Position numbers and translations under genes: made by a program | Source of the DNA: Nereocystis luetkeana | Taxonomy: Eukaryota > Sar > Phaeophyceae > Laminariales > Laminariaceae | Direction: 5' to 3' | DNA length: 64,000 nt | NCBI GenBank assembly: GCA_031213475.1 | Contig: JARUPZ010000004.1 | Coordinates: 620,001-684,000, forward strand | Notes under the pieces: model-generated | Database searches by the model: none | What the model was told of the DNA's origin: nothing | Seen by the model: only the letters and a program-made list of their open reading frames with translations | Part shown: piece after piece, positions 35,223 through 45,540 of the stretch | Layout: the number at the start of each line of letters is the position of its first letter | Numbering within the stretch: position 1 is the stretch's first letter

Positions 35223-35747
35223 ACCCCCCCCCCCCCCCCTTGCACAATTTGGGCAAAAAAAAAAGGTGTGGAGACCTTGAACAATGTAACCCAACTTCGG
35301 GCGTGTACCGAATGGATAAGTTGCCGACACCTGGTTGGGTTTGCTACATGGTTTATTAATAGTGTCTTCAGAAGGCTTTTTTTACGCCCAAATTGTTCAG
35401 GGAGGGGAGTCCCGGCCACGGGCATAGAGAGGGGGGGAGGAGAGGCGGGGCATTTCCGCGCCCAGCCTTGGTGTATTCATGGAGGGACTAGGGTTCAGAT
35501 CCAAGCAGAGGCACGCATGGAGCTTGATGTTCTTGCTGCGCGTTGCTGTGATGTCACGTACTGTATACGTGAAAACGTGCGTACAATCGTCGTTTTTGGT
35601 TAAGTGATACGAGCATTCAACCGTTGCTTACACTCACGAAAACAAGTGAAGGATTTCGCGAGATCGAATCGAATCTTGGAAAGTCAGCATAAAAAAAACT
35701 GAGGATTTCCATTTCGTTACATGTCATTCATTCACATTCGGTCCTCC

Positions 35748-35780
<33 letters not shown>

Positions 35781-36315
35781 TGGTTTGCTACTCACAGCCA
35801 CAGAATGCATCGCAGTTCGCAAAACCTTTCGCGGCGCCCGCCCACCCCCCTCCCCCAAAACCCTCCCTGGCTAAACAAACAGCACCATTCGCTCTACGCG
35901 AAGTCAAAGTGACGTCAGTGCACCTGCTCACATATTTTCCCCGTGCCATCGTTGCCGAGCTGCTATTGTAAGGGCACACAGAGAACGGCAGACAGCCGCT
36001 GTCAACAAGCTACCACGCTACGGTAGTGTTTCTCGCTGCTGTGTGTCCGACTTGCGCATCCTTCCGAACATGCCAAAGGGTGATCAGCGCTGAGCGCTAT
36101 GCTGCGTAGCCGCTAAGCGGCTGCTGCCAGGTTGACTCGACCGTCAGCAGCCAGCTCCATAGTTCACTCGGCTCTTGAAGCACCCCCATCCCACAACCAA
36201 CAGGTCAAATAAAGTGCCCTTTGGTACAGAACGCCCTTCGTTCAGGACGCACAAGAAATAGCACATTTTTCGCGTGTGCTACATTCTCTCGCCACCCGGA
36301 CGTCGCGAGCCCCCC
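35223..36315. other. Intron 4, no exon seen
   Basis: A CTG microsatellite of about 10 units lies at 35748-35779. Frames such as 35013-35603 span the duplication and are not coding. Confidence 0.4.
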
Positions 36316-36540
36316 CACATCGGACAGATCATCTACAGCACTGCATCACCATCTACAACAGCAGATCATCTACGTCCCGCTATGACATTTTGTGCAAGGG
36401 GCGTATCATACAGATCCCACCCGGTGTACATGATCTACACGTTTAGATCGTGCGGAGCATAACGATCAAGGATGCATTTTTCCCGAAAAATCTAGATCGT
36501 GAAATGGTGATCTGATCTGATCTGATCTGATCTGTCTGTC
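36316..36540. mobile_element. MITE-2 copy
   Basis: CACATCGGACAGATCATCTA at the left; the right end has decayed into GATCT repeats (ATCTGATCTGATCTGATCTG). Interior AGATCATCTACGTCC and CTAGATCGTG words match the family. Confidence 0.65.
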
Positions 36541-37360
36541 ACATGTTAGCTGAACTGCAGTCTACCCAGTCTGGTGACTACTACTGTGCAGAAGTAGCTT
36601 ATCAACGACCAGATAAACGACCCTGTCCCTCGCGTCTCTTTCCGGCTGCGCTTGCGCTATCGATCAAGGCACCTACCCCTGGCCCCTGGTATGTGGCAGC
36701 TTGGGAATGTACCCGTCTAACAACGAACCTGCCCTCCCCTTTGCAGTACATAAAGCAAAAGCAACACAAGACAGGACACCCACAGCCGCAGAGCAAAGAA
36801 GAAGGAAAACAGGCCCAGGCTGGCTTTCTTACTTCGAACATAGTGCATTCTACACTTGCTTCAATTCAAGTAGGACGACTTCCGAATATTTCCCTTCTAA
36901 ATTCCAGTCTGCATTTCTTGAGCACCAGTTTTCTTCGTATTATTACTGTAGTAGCTCTTCCGTCCTCTGCTGTAGTGGGCTCCGCGAAAAAAAAAAAAAA
37001 AGTCACGCTCTTTCACGACCCTCCCCCCTTCCCTCCCTCCCTCCTTCCGCCTAAGCAGCCGACTCTCCTATCCATAGCTTACACCTCCCTGAGGCGGTTT
37101 TAGCGAGAGAGAGAAAGCGATGGCGGGGGGGAAAGGGGCGAGTCAGAACCAAGCAGATCACATACCTGGTCAGGAGTGCACGAAACACGGAGAAAACGAC
37201 TAATACTCTCCTTCTCAAGGTCAGAATGTGAAACAAAACCAGAATGCTGAGAGTTCTGGACGAAAAATAAAATGATTTAGTTTTTAGAATTACAGTACAT
37301 TTGCTTTCATTTACTAAACAGGATGTGTACCAGACTGAAAAAAAGTGGGGTATTGAGACA
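36541..37360. other. Intron 4, no exon called
   Basis: A strong acceptor-like site (CCTTTGCAG at 36746) opens frames, but in the phase left by exon 4 it would give a stop after two codons. I do not call it. Confidence 0.35.
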
Positions 37361-37694
37361 TTTATATATATATTTTTATCATCACTTTTACTTCCCAGCT
37401 TAACTCGTAGGAGGTTTTACCCTCGGCGATCTTCTGGACAAGCCGTGGTCACAGGTGTCGTCCCTTCTCCCCCCCGGTACGTGCCTTTATTTTTTGTCGC
37501 GCATAGGGTTCAGCATTCCCACTTCTCGTCGACTTGCATCGAATGTAGCTAACTCACGCTCTCGCGCTTTCCGCTAAAAAACATATTTTTATGCAAGAAA
37601 AAGCCCCTGCGAGCATGCACTCGGTGAGACTTGAACCCACGAAATTGATCTTGATAGGCACGCGGACCACCTACCAAGCCACCGGGGACGCCGG
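37361..37694 (-). repeat. SINE-2, complete copy
   Basis: On minus: CCGGCGTCCCCGGTGGCTTG (A box), GTGGTCCGCGTGCC, then GGGTTCAAGTCTCACCG (B box), body, and an A/T-rich tail. It is the reference for the empty site of the foldback at 19908. Confidence 0.9.
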
Positions 37695-37740
37695 AATGGC
37701 TATATATATACGAAGTACACCAGGTATCTGGTACCCCTGG

Positions 37741-38082
37741 TATATTTTTATCGCTTCTACTTTCCAGTACCCCTGGTATATTTTTATCGCTTCTACTTTC
37801 CAGCTTAACTCGTGTGAGCTTTTACCCTCAAGCGATCTTCTGGACAAGCCGTGGTCACAGGTGTTGCCCTTCTCCTCTCCCCCGATACGTGCCTTCATTT
37901 TTATCGCGCATAGGGTCCAGCATCTCCACTGCTCGGCGATTTTCATCGAATGTTGCTGACTCACGCTCTCGCGCTTTCCGCCAATAATTTTTCAAGCAAG
38001 AAAAGGTCCTTACGAGTATACACTCGGTGAGACTCGAAACCACAAAATTAATCTTAGTAGGCACGCGGACCACTGGAGACGC
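37741..38082 (-). repeat. SINE-2, head partly deleted
   Basis: It is in the same orientation and follows the previous copy closely. The head lacks about 20 bases (GGCGTCTCCAGTGGTCCGCG on minus). The tail unit CTGGTATATTTTTATCGCTT is tandemly doubled (37737-37803) with CCTGGTA at each junction. Confidence 0.85.
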
Positions 38083-38211
38083 CTATATATACCGTGTAGC
38101 CCTGATCTGGTACGTATTTCAAAGTGCGGACATGTAAAAGGGAGTGAAGTACGGTAGAACCTTAGAACGAGCTGACGCCCACTATCCGGCAAAATATGTG
38201 CGCAAGAGCCG

Positions 38212-38364
38212 TGTCACATGGACACCCGGAAAAAAGATCATCTAGATCATAAAGACCGAAAAATAATCAGGGATTCATTATCTCCGAAAGATTCAGACCA
38301 TCAAAAATGGGGATCAGGTATGTATGTATGATCTGATATGATATATCTGGTACGTCGGATGCGT
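38212..38364. mobile_element. MITE-2 copy next to the SmE stop codon
   Basis: AAGATCATCTAGATCATAAA and ATGATCTGATATGATAT words occur, and the right end CACGCATCCGACG (minus) is like the family terminus. It ends about 11 bp past the SmE stop, so it would form most of the SmE 3' UTR. Confidence 0.6.
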
Positions 38365-38375
38365 GGAAGGAACAC

Positions 38376-38459
38376 TTACACGCTCTGCATGAGGGTGATA
38401 GTATCCCCCTTCAGCATGATGCGTCCCAGCTGCTTGCGCTCATCGCTCTTCATGTGTAC
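38376..38459 (-). CDS. SNRPE: SmE, last exon (Sm2 motif)
   Basis: The acceptor TTTTTTTTTCGTCAG precedes GTACACATGAAGAGC. 27 codons encode [20 protein letters not shown] then ITLMQSV and a TAA stop (38376-38378). The [11 protein letters not shown] segment is the Sm2 motif that closes the RNA-binding site and the contact to the neighbouring ring subunit. Human SmE ends LLQSVSN, so this protein is two residues shorter. The stop is embedded in GTGTAAGTG, which also looks like a donor; a further exon is possible but not needed. Confidence 0.9.
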   Translation of the reverse strand, partial: VHMKSDERKQLGRIMLKGDTITLMQSV

Positions 38460-38663
38460 CTGACGAAAAAAAAACACGCATGCACGCCGTAACAAAGGCA
38501 GTCAGCATTTGTCTCTTCAATTTATACGGCGTTGAAAAATAGGCACTGCTGTGCTACTCTCGTACCCTTTTCGAGATCGCTTCAAAAACCTGAACAAGAT
38601 CCTCCTCACGCAACAAGTTGACGACAAGTACAATTATGGTCGTGCATCCGACCATCTTATATC

Positions 38664-39046
38664 ATGCCATACCATACCACACCGTACCATACCAGACCGT
38701 GCCATACAATACGTACCGCACATGCTGCACCATACCATTCCGTACCGTGCTACCATGAAATAGGATACCCTACCATATCGTACCATATCAGACCGCACCT
38801 TGGCACGCTGTGCCATGCAATAAATACCACACCATATCAAACACAAACACACCAACCCAAATCCCACTACATCACACCGTGCCATACAATACCACACCAC
38901 ACCACACCATACTATACCATATACCATATAGTACCACGTATTGCCATGCCATGCCATACCATACAGTACCACGCCATACCATACCGCCAAACCATACCAT
39001 ACCATGCCATACCATACCAGACCCAATACCAAACCATACCGCACCA
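38664..39046. repeat. CCATA/TACCA pentamer satellite filling SmE intron 3
   Basis: About 380 bp of degenerate CCATA, CCACA and CCGTA pentamers take up most of the 595-bp intron between the last two SmE exons and come within 9 bases of the donor. The Met/Val/Trp/Tyr-rich minus frame over it is not a gene. Confidence 0.95.
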
Positions 39047-39054
39047 AACCGTAC

Positions 39055-39162
39055 CTCTTCCGCTTCGTCCAAGACCAAGTTCATGTATTCGTCGAACCCC
39101 AGGATCTGTCCTTCTATCCGCATCTTGGTGTTCTCGTAAAGCCAGATCTGTACTCTCGTTCG
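39055..39162 (-). CDS. SNRPE: SmE, exon with Sm1 motif
   Basis: This is an exon of 36 codons, phase 0-0, with acceptor GACATACAG and donor GAAGAG then GTACGG. It encodes [20 protein letters not shown] then [16 protein letters not shown]. The [16 protein letters not shown] stretch is the Sm1 motif with its RNA-contacting FDEYMN loop. It aligns without gaps to human [36 protein letters not shown]. SmE is one of seven proteins forming the ring on U1, U2, U4 and U5 snRNAs. Confidence 0.97.
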
Positions 39163-39269
39163 CTGTATGTCAAGATAAAAGCACGACGTTCACAAGATCA
39201 CTTTAATCACCAAACCATCGGATAATATATACTGCTGCTTGCTGTATACATAGGATCGTGGAACAATCA

Positions 39270-39715
39270 AAACATTCTAATATTATGGAGGATTGAATGT
39301 TTGGATATTTCGTTGCCATTCCGTAGAAGCAAAGAGAAAGGCTGCCATTGCACCGGTCAGTCCAAAAGAACCGCTATCGAACCATCGGATCATGGAGGGA
39401 TATCAAAATTACGTTGGTATGCTACAAAGCGAAGCCAAAGGCTGGCATGGCACAGGGCAGTCTACAGTAAAATTATACCAGGTATAACTGAATTATCGGA
39501 TCGTGAGGCCCTTTGGAGGAAGATTAACATTAGGCTTTCGTCGGCCTCGCATCAAAGCGAAGCCGAAGCCTGGCCTTGCACCAAACATTTCAACATCCAC
39601 ACGACCGCATCATCGGATCGCCAGAAGTTGGAGGAATATAAATATTTCGTTGCCATCCCCTCGAAGCGAAGTAAAAGGCTGGGATTGCGCCGAGCACAAG
39701 AGTATATCTGGTCTA
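39270..39715. repeat. Degenerate tandem repeat, about 105-bp unit, four copies
   Basis: Each unit has an ATCGGATCGTGGA-like start, a TATTTCGTTGCC-like middle and an AAGCGAAG-AAAGGCTGG end (starts near 39250, 39383, 39495 and 39620). The long plus frame at 39301-39987 follows from the repeat period and is not called a gene. It lies in the large SmE intron. Confidence 0.75.
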
Positions 39716-40216
39716 TAAGCCCCATAGCAGCTACAATATATTACTTCCGTAAATACCACAGGTACAGCTCAGTACACGTGTACGATAAACATAGCCAGGA
39801 AAAGCACACATGCAGCGCTCTTTCGTGCGGCCAACGCGCGAGGGATTACCCGTACAGCGAGGCGTGCTCGTACTTGAAATATCGTGCCCACTGTCAGATT
39901 TTGAGGACCACTCTTGAAGCTACATATAAACCTACACAACCCGTAGCATGCTTTGATCTTACTGTATTAATAGTATTATACTGGTAATTAGAGTAATATT
40001 AGTAGTAGCAGTACCAGAAGGATAAGTATCACACCGAGCTTGCAAGGTTGAGTTTTGAGGATTTTTTTGTTCGACCTCAACAGCTGAGGAGTTTTTTTTT
40101 TTTTTCTTCCTCTTCCAGATGTATCGTGCCCATCTGCAAGAAGCAAGAAGCAACAGCCTACAGCTGTATATCCTTCACGAGGTCATAAAACCCGTAGCGG
40201 GCGCGAAGGAAGTGCC

Positions 40217-40403
40217 CACACGTCGGATAGATCATCTACAGATAGATCTACAGATAGAAAATCTACTGTAGTCTAGACCCTAACCTGCCTTTCTGAGGTA
40301 GATATAACCCAGGAAACATGTGCTAGATCACACAGACGAGGGAACTATCTGCTCTGAAACATCTATATCACATGGAAATGATCTATCTGATCTATCTGAG
40401 GTG
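40217..40403. mobile_element. MITE-2 copy
   Basis: CACACGTCGGATAGATCATC at the left and GCACCTCAGATAGATCAGAT (minus) at the right, with CCAGGAAACATGTGCTAGAT inside. Confidence 0.85.
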
Positions 40404-41089
40404 CGGATGTATCACACGCAGCTTACACAGATGAATTTCCACGAAATTATTGATATTTTTTTCAAATTTGGAGGAAAAAATAGCACGAGTGGGTTCCCGG
40501 GGGAAAGCGGCCGGCCTATTGAGGCGTTTTCTGCGGCGAGCGTTATTATGAATGCATGTATGAATATGACCGGGAAAAAACAACAACAATTTTTGGAAAG
40601 GCAGAACGAATGAAAGCCAATAGGTACTCCTTCCTGGGCGCTCGCAACCAACGGTTGAAAAGACCGAACTCGTCATTGCTTTCGTCGCTAGCCCTGGGTC
40701 CCAAAACGTCCATGGAGCAGGGCGGGAAGGCTGCCTGTCGGGTGCCGGAATGGTCTGGCGAAGGCAATCCTTCAGTTCACTTTCAATCTTCGAAAAAACT
40801 AGTGTACCTGGTGCAAACTAGTGTTGGATATCGTAGCGCTTGTTTCGATCGTATACAGAAATATAGGATGTTCCATATATGTGGTACTCTCAAGTGTTTT
40901 TGGCCCCTCTCATCCATTTTTTTGGAACAGATATTATATGCTGATGCTCAACAAAACGTTTCGACGTATCGGCTATCCATCACTACGCATGGCCGTACCA
41001 ATACGTCTTGGACCTCTGGAGTAGGATACATAGTCATTGCAGACACTGCTGTGTTGAATGTCGTTTGGTAGGAAGAACGGTCTATTAAT

Positions 41090-41210
41090 AAAGCGAGCAC
41101 AACCACAATCACCAGCAACTACATCAACGCCAACAACATCAACATCGACAGCGACGTCAGCAGCATCAACAACACCAACAACAGCACCAACACGACCAAC
41201 ATAAAATACT
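41090..41210. repeat. Degenerate CAACA-rich microsatellite
   Basis: CAACAACATCAACATCGACA and similar words mark an impure CAN trinucleotide array. No coding role is apparent. Confidence 0.75.
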
Positions 41211-41298
41211 AACAACGCTGGACAACATCCAAACATCTGCTGAAGAAAAAGGGTCCCGTACATGAGGGAAAAAAGGCAATTTTCAATATAGTACTGCG

Positions 41299-41575
41299 CA
41301 CACATCGGACAGATCAGATAGATCAGATCAGATAGATCAGTTTCAGGGCAGATATATCAGACCAGATCCGTCTGATCTAGCTCGTGTTGCCGGGGGAAGG
41401 CAATACATACAGTCTACGTGCTCTAGAGCACACGTTGCTTGGGTAGGGGTAGGAATATGTACTACTAATACAGCAGTGCTTCGCATACAGATCCTGCATA
41501 ACGTCTCGTAACGGTAGGACAGTATCCAGCACGATTTGGATGATCTATAAGTAAATGATCTTTCCGAGATGCGTG
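41299..41575. mobile_element. MITE-2 copy
   Basis: CACACATCGGACAGATCAGA at the left and CACGCATCTCGGAAAGATCA (minus) at the right, with multiple AGATCAGATAGATC words inside. Confidence 0.75.
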
Positions 41576-41734
41576 AGCACTGCTGCGCGTGGAGAGGAGT
41601 AGGCAGCAATGTTCGGGACACAAGCGTAAGATAAGCGCGGACCAACTTCTGAACCCATATATGGGCCAATACCCGACCCGAAAGTAATCTTAACACATTA
41701 ACCCCAAAGCTCTGACTATTATTACACCGCATTG

Positions 41735-41920
41735 CATCCGATTAGATCCGACTAGACCTGATTAGACCTGCATAGATATTATTAGACCAGACGAGACTTG
41801 AGCAGACCAGATTATTCCTGATTACACCGGATTATATCCGATTAGACCAGATTAGGCCTGATTAGACCTGATTAGACCTGGTTAGACCAGGTTAGACCTG
41901 AATAGACCTGATGCTACTGT
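41735..41920. repeat. Decamer minisatellite ATTAGACCTG
   Basis: About 18 units of ATTAGACCTG with variants (ATTAGATCCG, GTTAGACCAG, ATTACACCGG). The units are cleanest at the right end. Confidence 0.9.
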
Positions 41921-42549
41921 ATACTATAATCAAGACAAGACACCACAGGCGTCGAATTTCCGAGCCGAGTTCCCCTAAACACAGATGGTGGCTCTGGACT
42001 CTGGAAAGATATCGTCGGGTTCTTTCCAAGGACGCATCGCCCGGCAATCGTACCATTTCCGTTGTCGAAAAGACCAGATCACAAAACCGTCCGAAGGAGT
42101 GAGTGTCACTGACTTATCTTCCGTGTAATACGGTAGGTTGGTCTAGGTGCCAACACCTTCACAACACTAACGCGTGCTATCGTAGGGGTATACTACTTTA
42201 CGTATAGCACCTGAAGTTTCTGAGAATTTTCTGAGGCTCCCCACCTGAGAAGCCAACAACCGACTTCCAGAGCCGTTGAAGCCTACCTGGTAAGCGCGAA
42301 GCACAATCAATCGCACGGGCTATATGTAGGCATCTATCCAAAATAACCTGAAAATGACACATCGAATTCCTAACATACTGTAAACAATCTTGGGTAGCCG
42401 CCCAGATGTGGAGCTCGGTCAGCCAAAAATGTGTGGGCAACCCCTGATTGCAGCCCCTACATTAGCATGGCTCGAAATCTATAAGTAATAGTCTATTAAC
42501 AACACCTTGGTGAGCCTCTAGATCGCAAGACCGTTGAGAGTCTTTAATA
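41921..42549. other. SmE intron, no exon seen
   Basis: A minus frame at 42198-42440 has plausible residues (PTHFWLTELHIWAATQDCLQ), but it contains a CCTGGTA scar and has no family or splice support. Confidence 0.35.
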
Positions 42550-42663
42550 CTAGTAGTACGGGGGACCATAGTTAACAGGACCTATGGTATGCATAAAAAA
42601 CTATATATTTGACCAATTTTACCAACAATATTTGGTCCCATTAACTATGGTCCCCCGTAATAG
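42550..42663. mobile_element. MITE-1 copy
   Basis: TACGGGGGACCATAGTTAAC at the left and TTACGGGGGACCATAGTTAA (minus) at the right, flanked by TA. The interior is inverted relative to the copy at 43044. Confidence 0.95.
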
Positions 42664-42896
42664 TAATAGGTTACACCACTTTGGAAAAGAGTACAAAAGC
42701 ATACCTGGTATTTACATCGTTGGCGCACAACAACGGGGACCGACATTGGTGTCCCGATCATTTCTTTGGAAATAGGAGAGGCGGCATCGGGTGCCAGCAG
42801 TGTCTACGACGACTTGGCCCAGCTTCCGTAACATAACAGTACTCGTACCACTCTCGAACCTAACGTAAGGAGCGATTAATCTTCATATTTATGTGT

Positions 42897-42990
42897 AACC
42901 CTTTCAAAACTGCAGTCGTGTTTAGGGGACCAACAACTCAAATCCCAAGTGCTTTGTCCCCCAAAACGGGACTGCTGTACTAAAAGGCTT
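42897..42990. mobile_element. MITE-3 copy
   Basis: ACCCTTTCAAAACTGCAGTC at the left and CAAGCCTTTTAGTACAGCAG (minus) at the right, with TTTGTCCCCCAAAACGGGAC on the right arm. Confidence 0.85.
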
Positions 42991-43043
42991 GAACTGTCCT
43001 TACGTATCCGCCCATAGTGGGAGATGATATCTCTACTCGTATA

Positions 43044-43154
43044 CTATTACGAGGGGCCATAGTTAACAGGACCAAATATTGTTAGTAAAAATGGATAAAC
43101 ATATAGGTTTTTATGTATACCATAGGTCCTGTTGACTATGGTCCCCCGTAATAG
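43044..43154. mobile_element. MITE-1 copy
   Basis: TTACGAGGGGCCATAGTTAA at the left and TTACGGGGGACCATAGTCAA (minus) at the right, in the context C-TA...TA-G. Confidence 0.95.
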
Positions 43155-43335
43155 TCCACACTCTTGATATCTCCGCTGATGACAACAACCACCTTCCCAG
43201 GCTTCGAAAAAAATCAACAATAATTCCAACAATTTCTTCGAAGCTGGGCCAAGGTCTACTATTCTTGTTCTTGTTGTTCTCACGTAGACCCATCGTCATG
43301 CTGCAGTCCGTAGTCACAGGACACAGGACAGCCTC

Positions 43336-43612
43336 CACGCCTCGGACAGATCATCTGCAGATAGGTCATCTACAGATAGATCATCTAAATCCTAACCTGT
43401 AGTTGTGAGAGACAGTGCAGGATCTGTTGTAGAGTACAGATCCAACCCAGTAAGCATGTGCAAGATCATGCAGACTATATATACGGCTCCCACCCGGCAA
43501 CATGAGCTAGATCACAGATCAGGAATGTATCTGACCAAAGTGTCTAGACCATCGAGTGAGAATGATTTTGCATGACGACCTGTATGATCTGTACATCATC
43601 TGCCCGAGGTGT
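43336..43612. mobile_element. MITE-2 copy, near full length
   Basis: CACGCCTCGGACAGATCATC at the left and ACACCTCGGGCAGATGATGT (minus) at the right. The interior is collinear with the 26115 copy (AGAGACAGTGCAGGATCTGT, CCACCCGGCAACATGAGCTA). It is the best reference copy. Confidence 0.9.
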
Positions 43613-43781
43613 AAAATAACTCTGAAGTGGAAGATTACCTCAGAACGAGAACAAACAAAATATTATTCAAAAGGTGGAGCAACAAAAAATCGTACACCTT
43701 CAGCAAAATGCTCTTCCGTAGGGGTTGGACACAATGTGCAGTTCTCGAGGCTGTTCCACAGTTTCCTACCGTGTATATAAG

Positions 43782-44003
43782 ACTATCACACTAGGGTGAT
43801 AATGTAACACACCCCCTCGGACGAATTTCAAAGCTGGTTTTCTAGAGAACAAGCCGAGCGGCGCTTCTGTGGAACGATCTCTCTCTGGACGAGATATTTC
43901 CAGAGCTACCATTCTCGTTGCGTGTGCCCCCCCGTAAGGCGTGGTTTTGAAGACAGTCGGCTCCCAGATTCATCCCAGGGTGTGTGTTATCTTGATCAAT
44001 AAA
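43782..44003. mobile_element. MITE-4 copy, right end decayed
   Basis: TATCACACTAGGGTGATAAT then GTAACACACCCCCTCGGACG at the left; TCATCCCAGGGTGTGTGTTA then TCTTGATC at the right. The last TCACCCGTG of the inverted end is lost. Confidence 0.8.
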
Positions 44004-44404
44004 ATACGGTATCCCTCCCGTGCGATTGATTGTGTATTGGGCTTAGGTTTTCAGCTTTTGTCCATGTCGGATGCTGGCTTATAACGTGAAGGTGTTGGCT
44101 TATCACGTCGAGGAAGAAAAACAAGGTGTCACCACCACCGCAGCATGCGTCAAGGAGGCATTCTGTATGCCTTGCAATACGTGGAGTTTTACACGTTTCA
44201 ATGGCGGAGATGCTAAAAGCGTCATGGATTTCCAGCTCAGCTCACTCCCAGCCTGGTTGGTAACTGCTAAGCTCGACTTCTAGGGCGGCAAGTAAGGCAT
44301 GCCTTGGCTACGCTGGACTTGACGCGTAGCTCTAAGTTGCCTGGCGAAGTGAGCCCACCCACTGGCGTCATTGACGAGCAGTCTTCCTCGATATCAACTA
44401 TTTA

Positions 44405-44592
44405 CCCCTTCTAGGCCTTAAGCACTGCACTTCCGTTGTGGGGACAAAACAGTTGGAGTTAAAGTCAGATTTAGGCTCCTGCACCCTGCAGTACTTAAGG
44501 TTTAGGACTGATGTCCCGTTTCGGGGACAAACCATTCATTATCTAAATAGTTTGTCCCCAAAACGGGACTGCAGTATTCCCCGAAAGGCTTG
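44405..44592. mobile_element. Two MITE-3 copies in tandem
   Basis: A decayed copy (44405-44500) runs into a better one (44501-44592: TTTAGGACTGATGTCCCGTT, then GGGGACAAAC, then TTTGTCCCCAAAACGGGACT). Confidence 0.75.
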
Positions 44593-45440
44593 AACATCAT
44601 GCCAGGCACGGGCGCACCAGTCAGACACAAAAAACGCAAGCACTCCGCAAACTACGGCAAAGTACCGTGCGCAGGATACCGGGTAAATACCGGGTAAATA
44701 CCGGGCCCAACCGCAGAAAGATATAGAAGCGCAACGGGGACCCAGAGTAGTCAAGACCCTCGGTAGACCCAAAAACTATGCATCTCCCTATGCTAGGACA
44801 CCATTTTTGGTGACGACTACTGGGTTCCCCGGTAATAGTCGCCGATTAACTAAATATATAGTCGGCCCCTATCCATTTCGCGACTTCGAGCCTCGCCAAG
44901 GAAGTTGTTGTTGTTGTTGTGTGCGGTGTGCTCGATACTGGTATAGCTGGTGCACCGCCGTAGTAGGCAAAACGCGGAGGCCGATCATGTCCAATGCCAA
45001 CATTGAGGCATGCAGGTCAGTCACGCGTCCGGGACACGCCCCTAGCCGCCGCCAGCATAGCTGCTATTTGTGTGCTGTAGTAGGATGCTTGCTCCGGGTG
45101 CAAAACTGCACCGAGCAGCTTGTTGTGCTTGGGTTGGGCGTCGGGATTCGTGGCGGGCTGTGTGCTGCCGCTTCTGTAAGCAGAAGCTTCTGTAAGCAGA
45201 AGCTGCGTGTTGTGCAAGCTGGTGTGGCGCTAAACCCCGTGGCGTCTTACAGTAGATTGCAGGATAAACTGCTCGGGAAGTTACTACAAAATACTATTTT
45301 GTGCCTGGCACAGTACGTAAACTATTACGTTTTTCGAAAGCGGATAAACTGTTATCGTGTGATACATATGCACAAATAGTAGAAAATATGTTTTCACGCC
45401 GCCTTTCGCCTTCGAACAAGAGCGTTTTACGCTGTGAAAG

Positions 45441-45540
45441 ACACCAGCAAGCCAACGTTCTGGCAATTCGACAAATTTCTGCGCCGACGCCGGCCCCATG
45501 GACCTTCGACCAGGACATCGGGTGGACCCCCCCTGGGTGA
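45441..45540 (+). CDS. HHL1-like plastid protein, proposed last exon
   Basis: In the phase 2 left by exon 4 (codon AA plus A) the stretch after GTGAAAG reads HQQANVLAIRQISAPTPAPW then TFDQDIGWTPPG and stops at TGA 45538-45540. The Pro/Trp-rich ending looks like a genuine protein terminus. Against it: the intron would be 15 kb, the acceptor is not strong, and other frames over this stretch are open (45434-45652 plus). It lies inside the large intron of the opposite-strand SmE gene. Confidence 0.4.

Larger units (their letters stand above)
17464..45540 (+). other. Gene span: HHL1-like plastid protein, 28 kb
   Basis: The proposed transcription unit has exons 17464-17604, 25523-25762, 27557-27724, 30329-30459 and 45441-45540, giving about 259 residues. 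Introns are 7918, 1794, 2604 and 14981 bp, all GT-AG with matching phases (0, 0, 0, 2). Order of parts: signal peptide, transit region, GFGGGK start of the mature protein, RLKGTEEWFPVGS, QKRLILEHAAEMYDQM, a Gly/Pro-rich part, then a Trp-containing tail. The pattern of a xRLKGxxxWxPVGxV strand followed by QKxLIxEHA recalls HHL1-like thylakoid proteins linked to photosystem II protection; this family call is from memory and unverified. The last intron contains two exons of SmE on the other strand. Confidence 0.5.

Noticed and set aside
36543-37103. 186-residue plus-strand frame with a strong acceptor at 36746
   Set aside because: In the phase required by exon 4 it stops after two codons, and no family is recognisable.
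38634-39206. Frames rich in Tyr/His/Pro (plus) and Trp/Tyr/Gly (minus)
   Set aside because: They are translations of the CCATA pentamer satellite; only the SmE exon at 39055-39162 within this interval is real.
39301-39987. 228-residue plus-strand frame
   Set aside because: Its repeated SDR...LGW-like blocks come from a degenerate 105-bp tandem repeat inside the SmE intron; no start, splice or family support.
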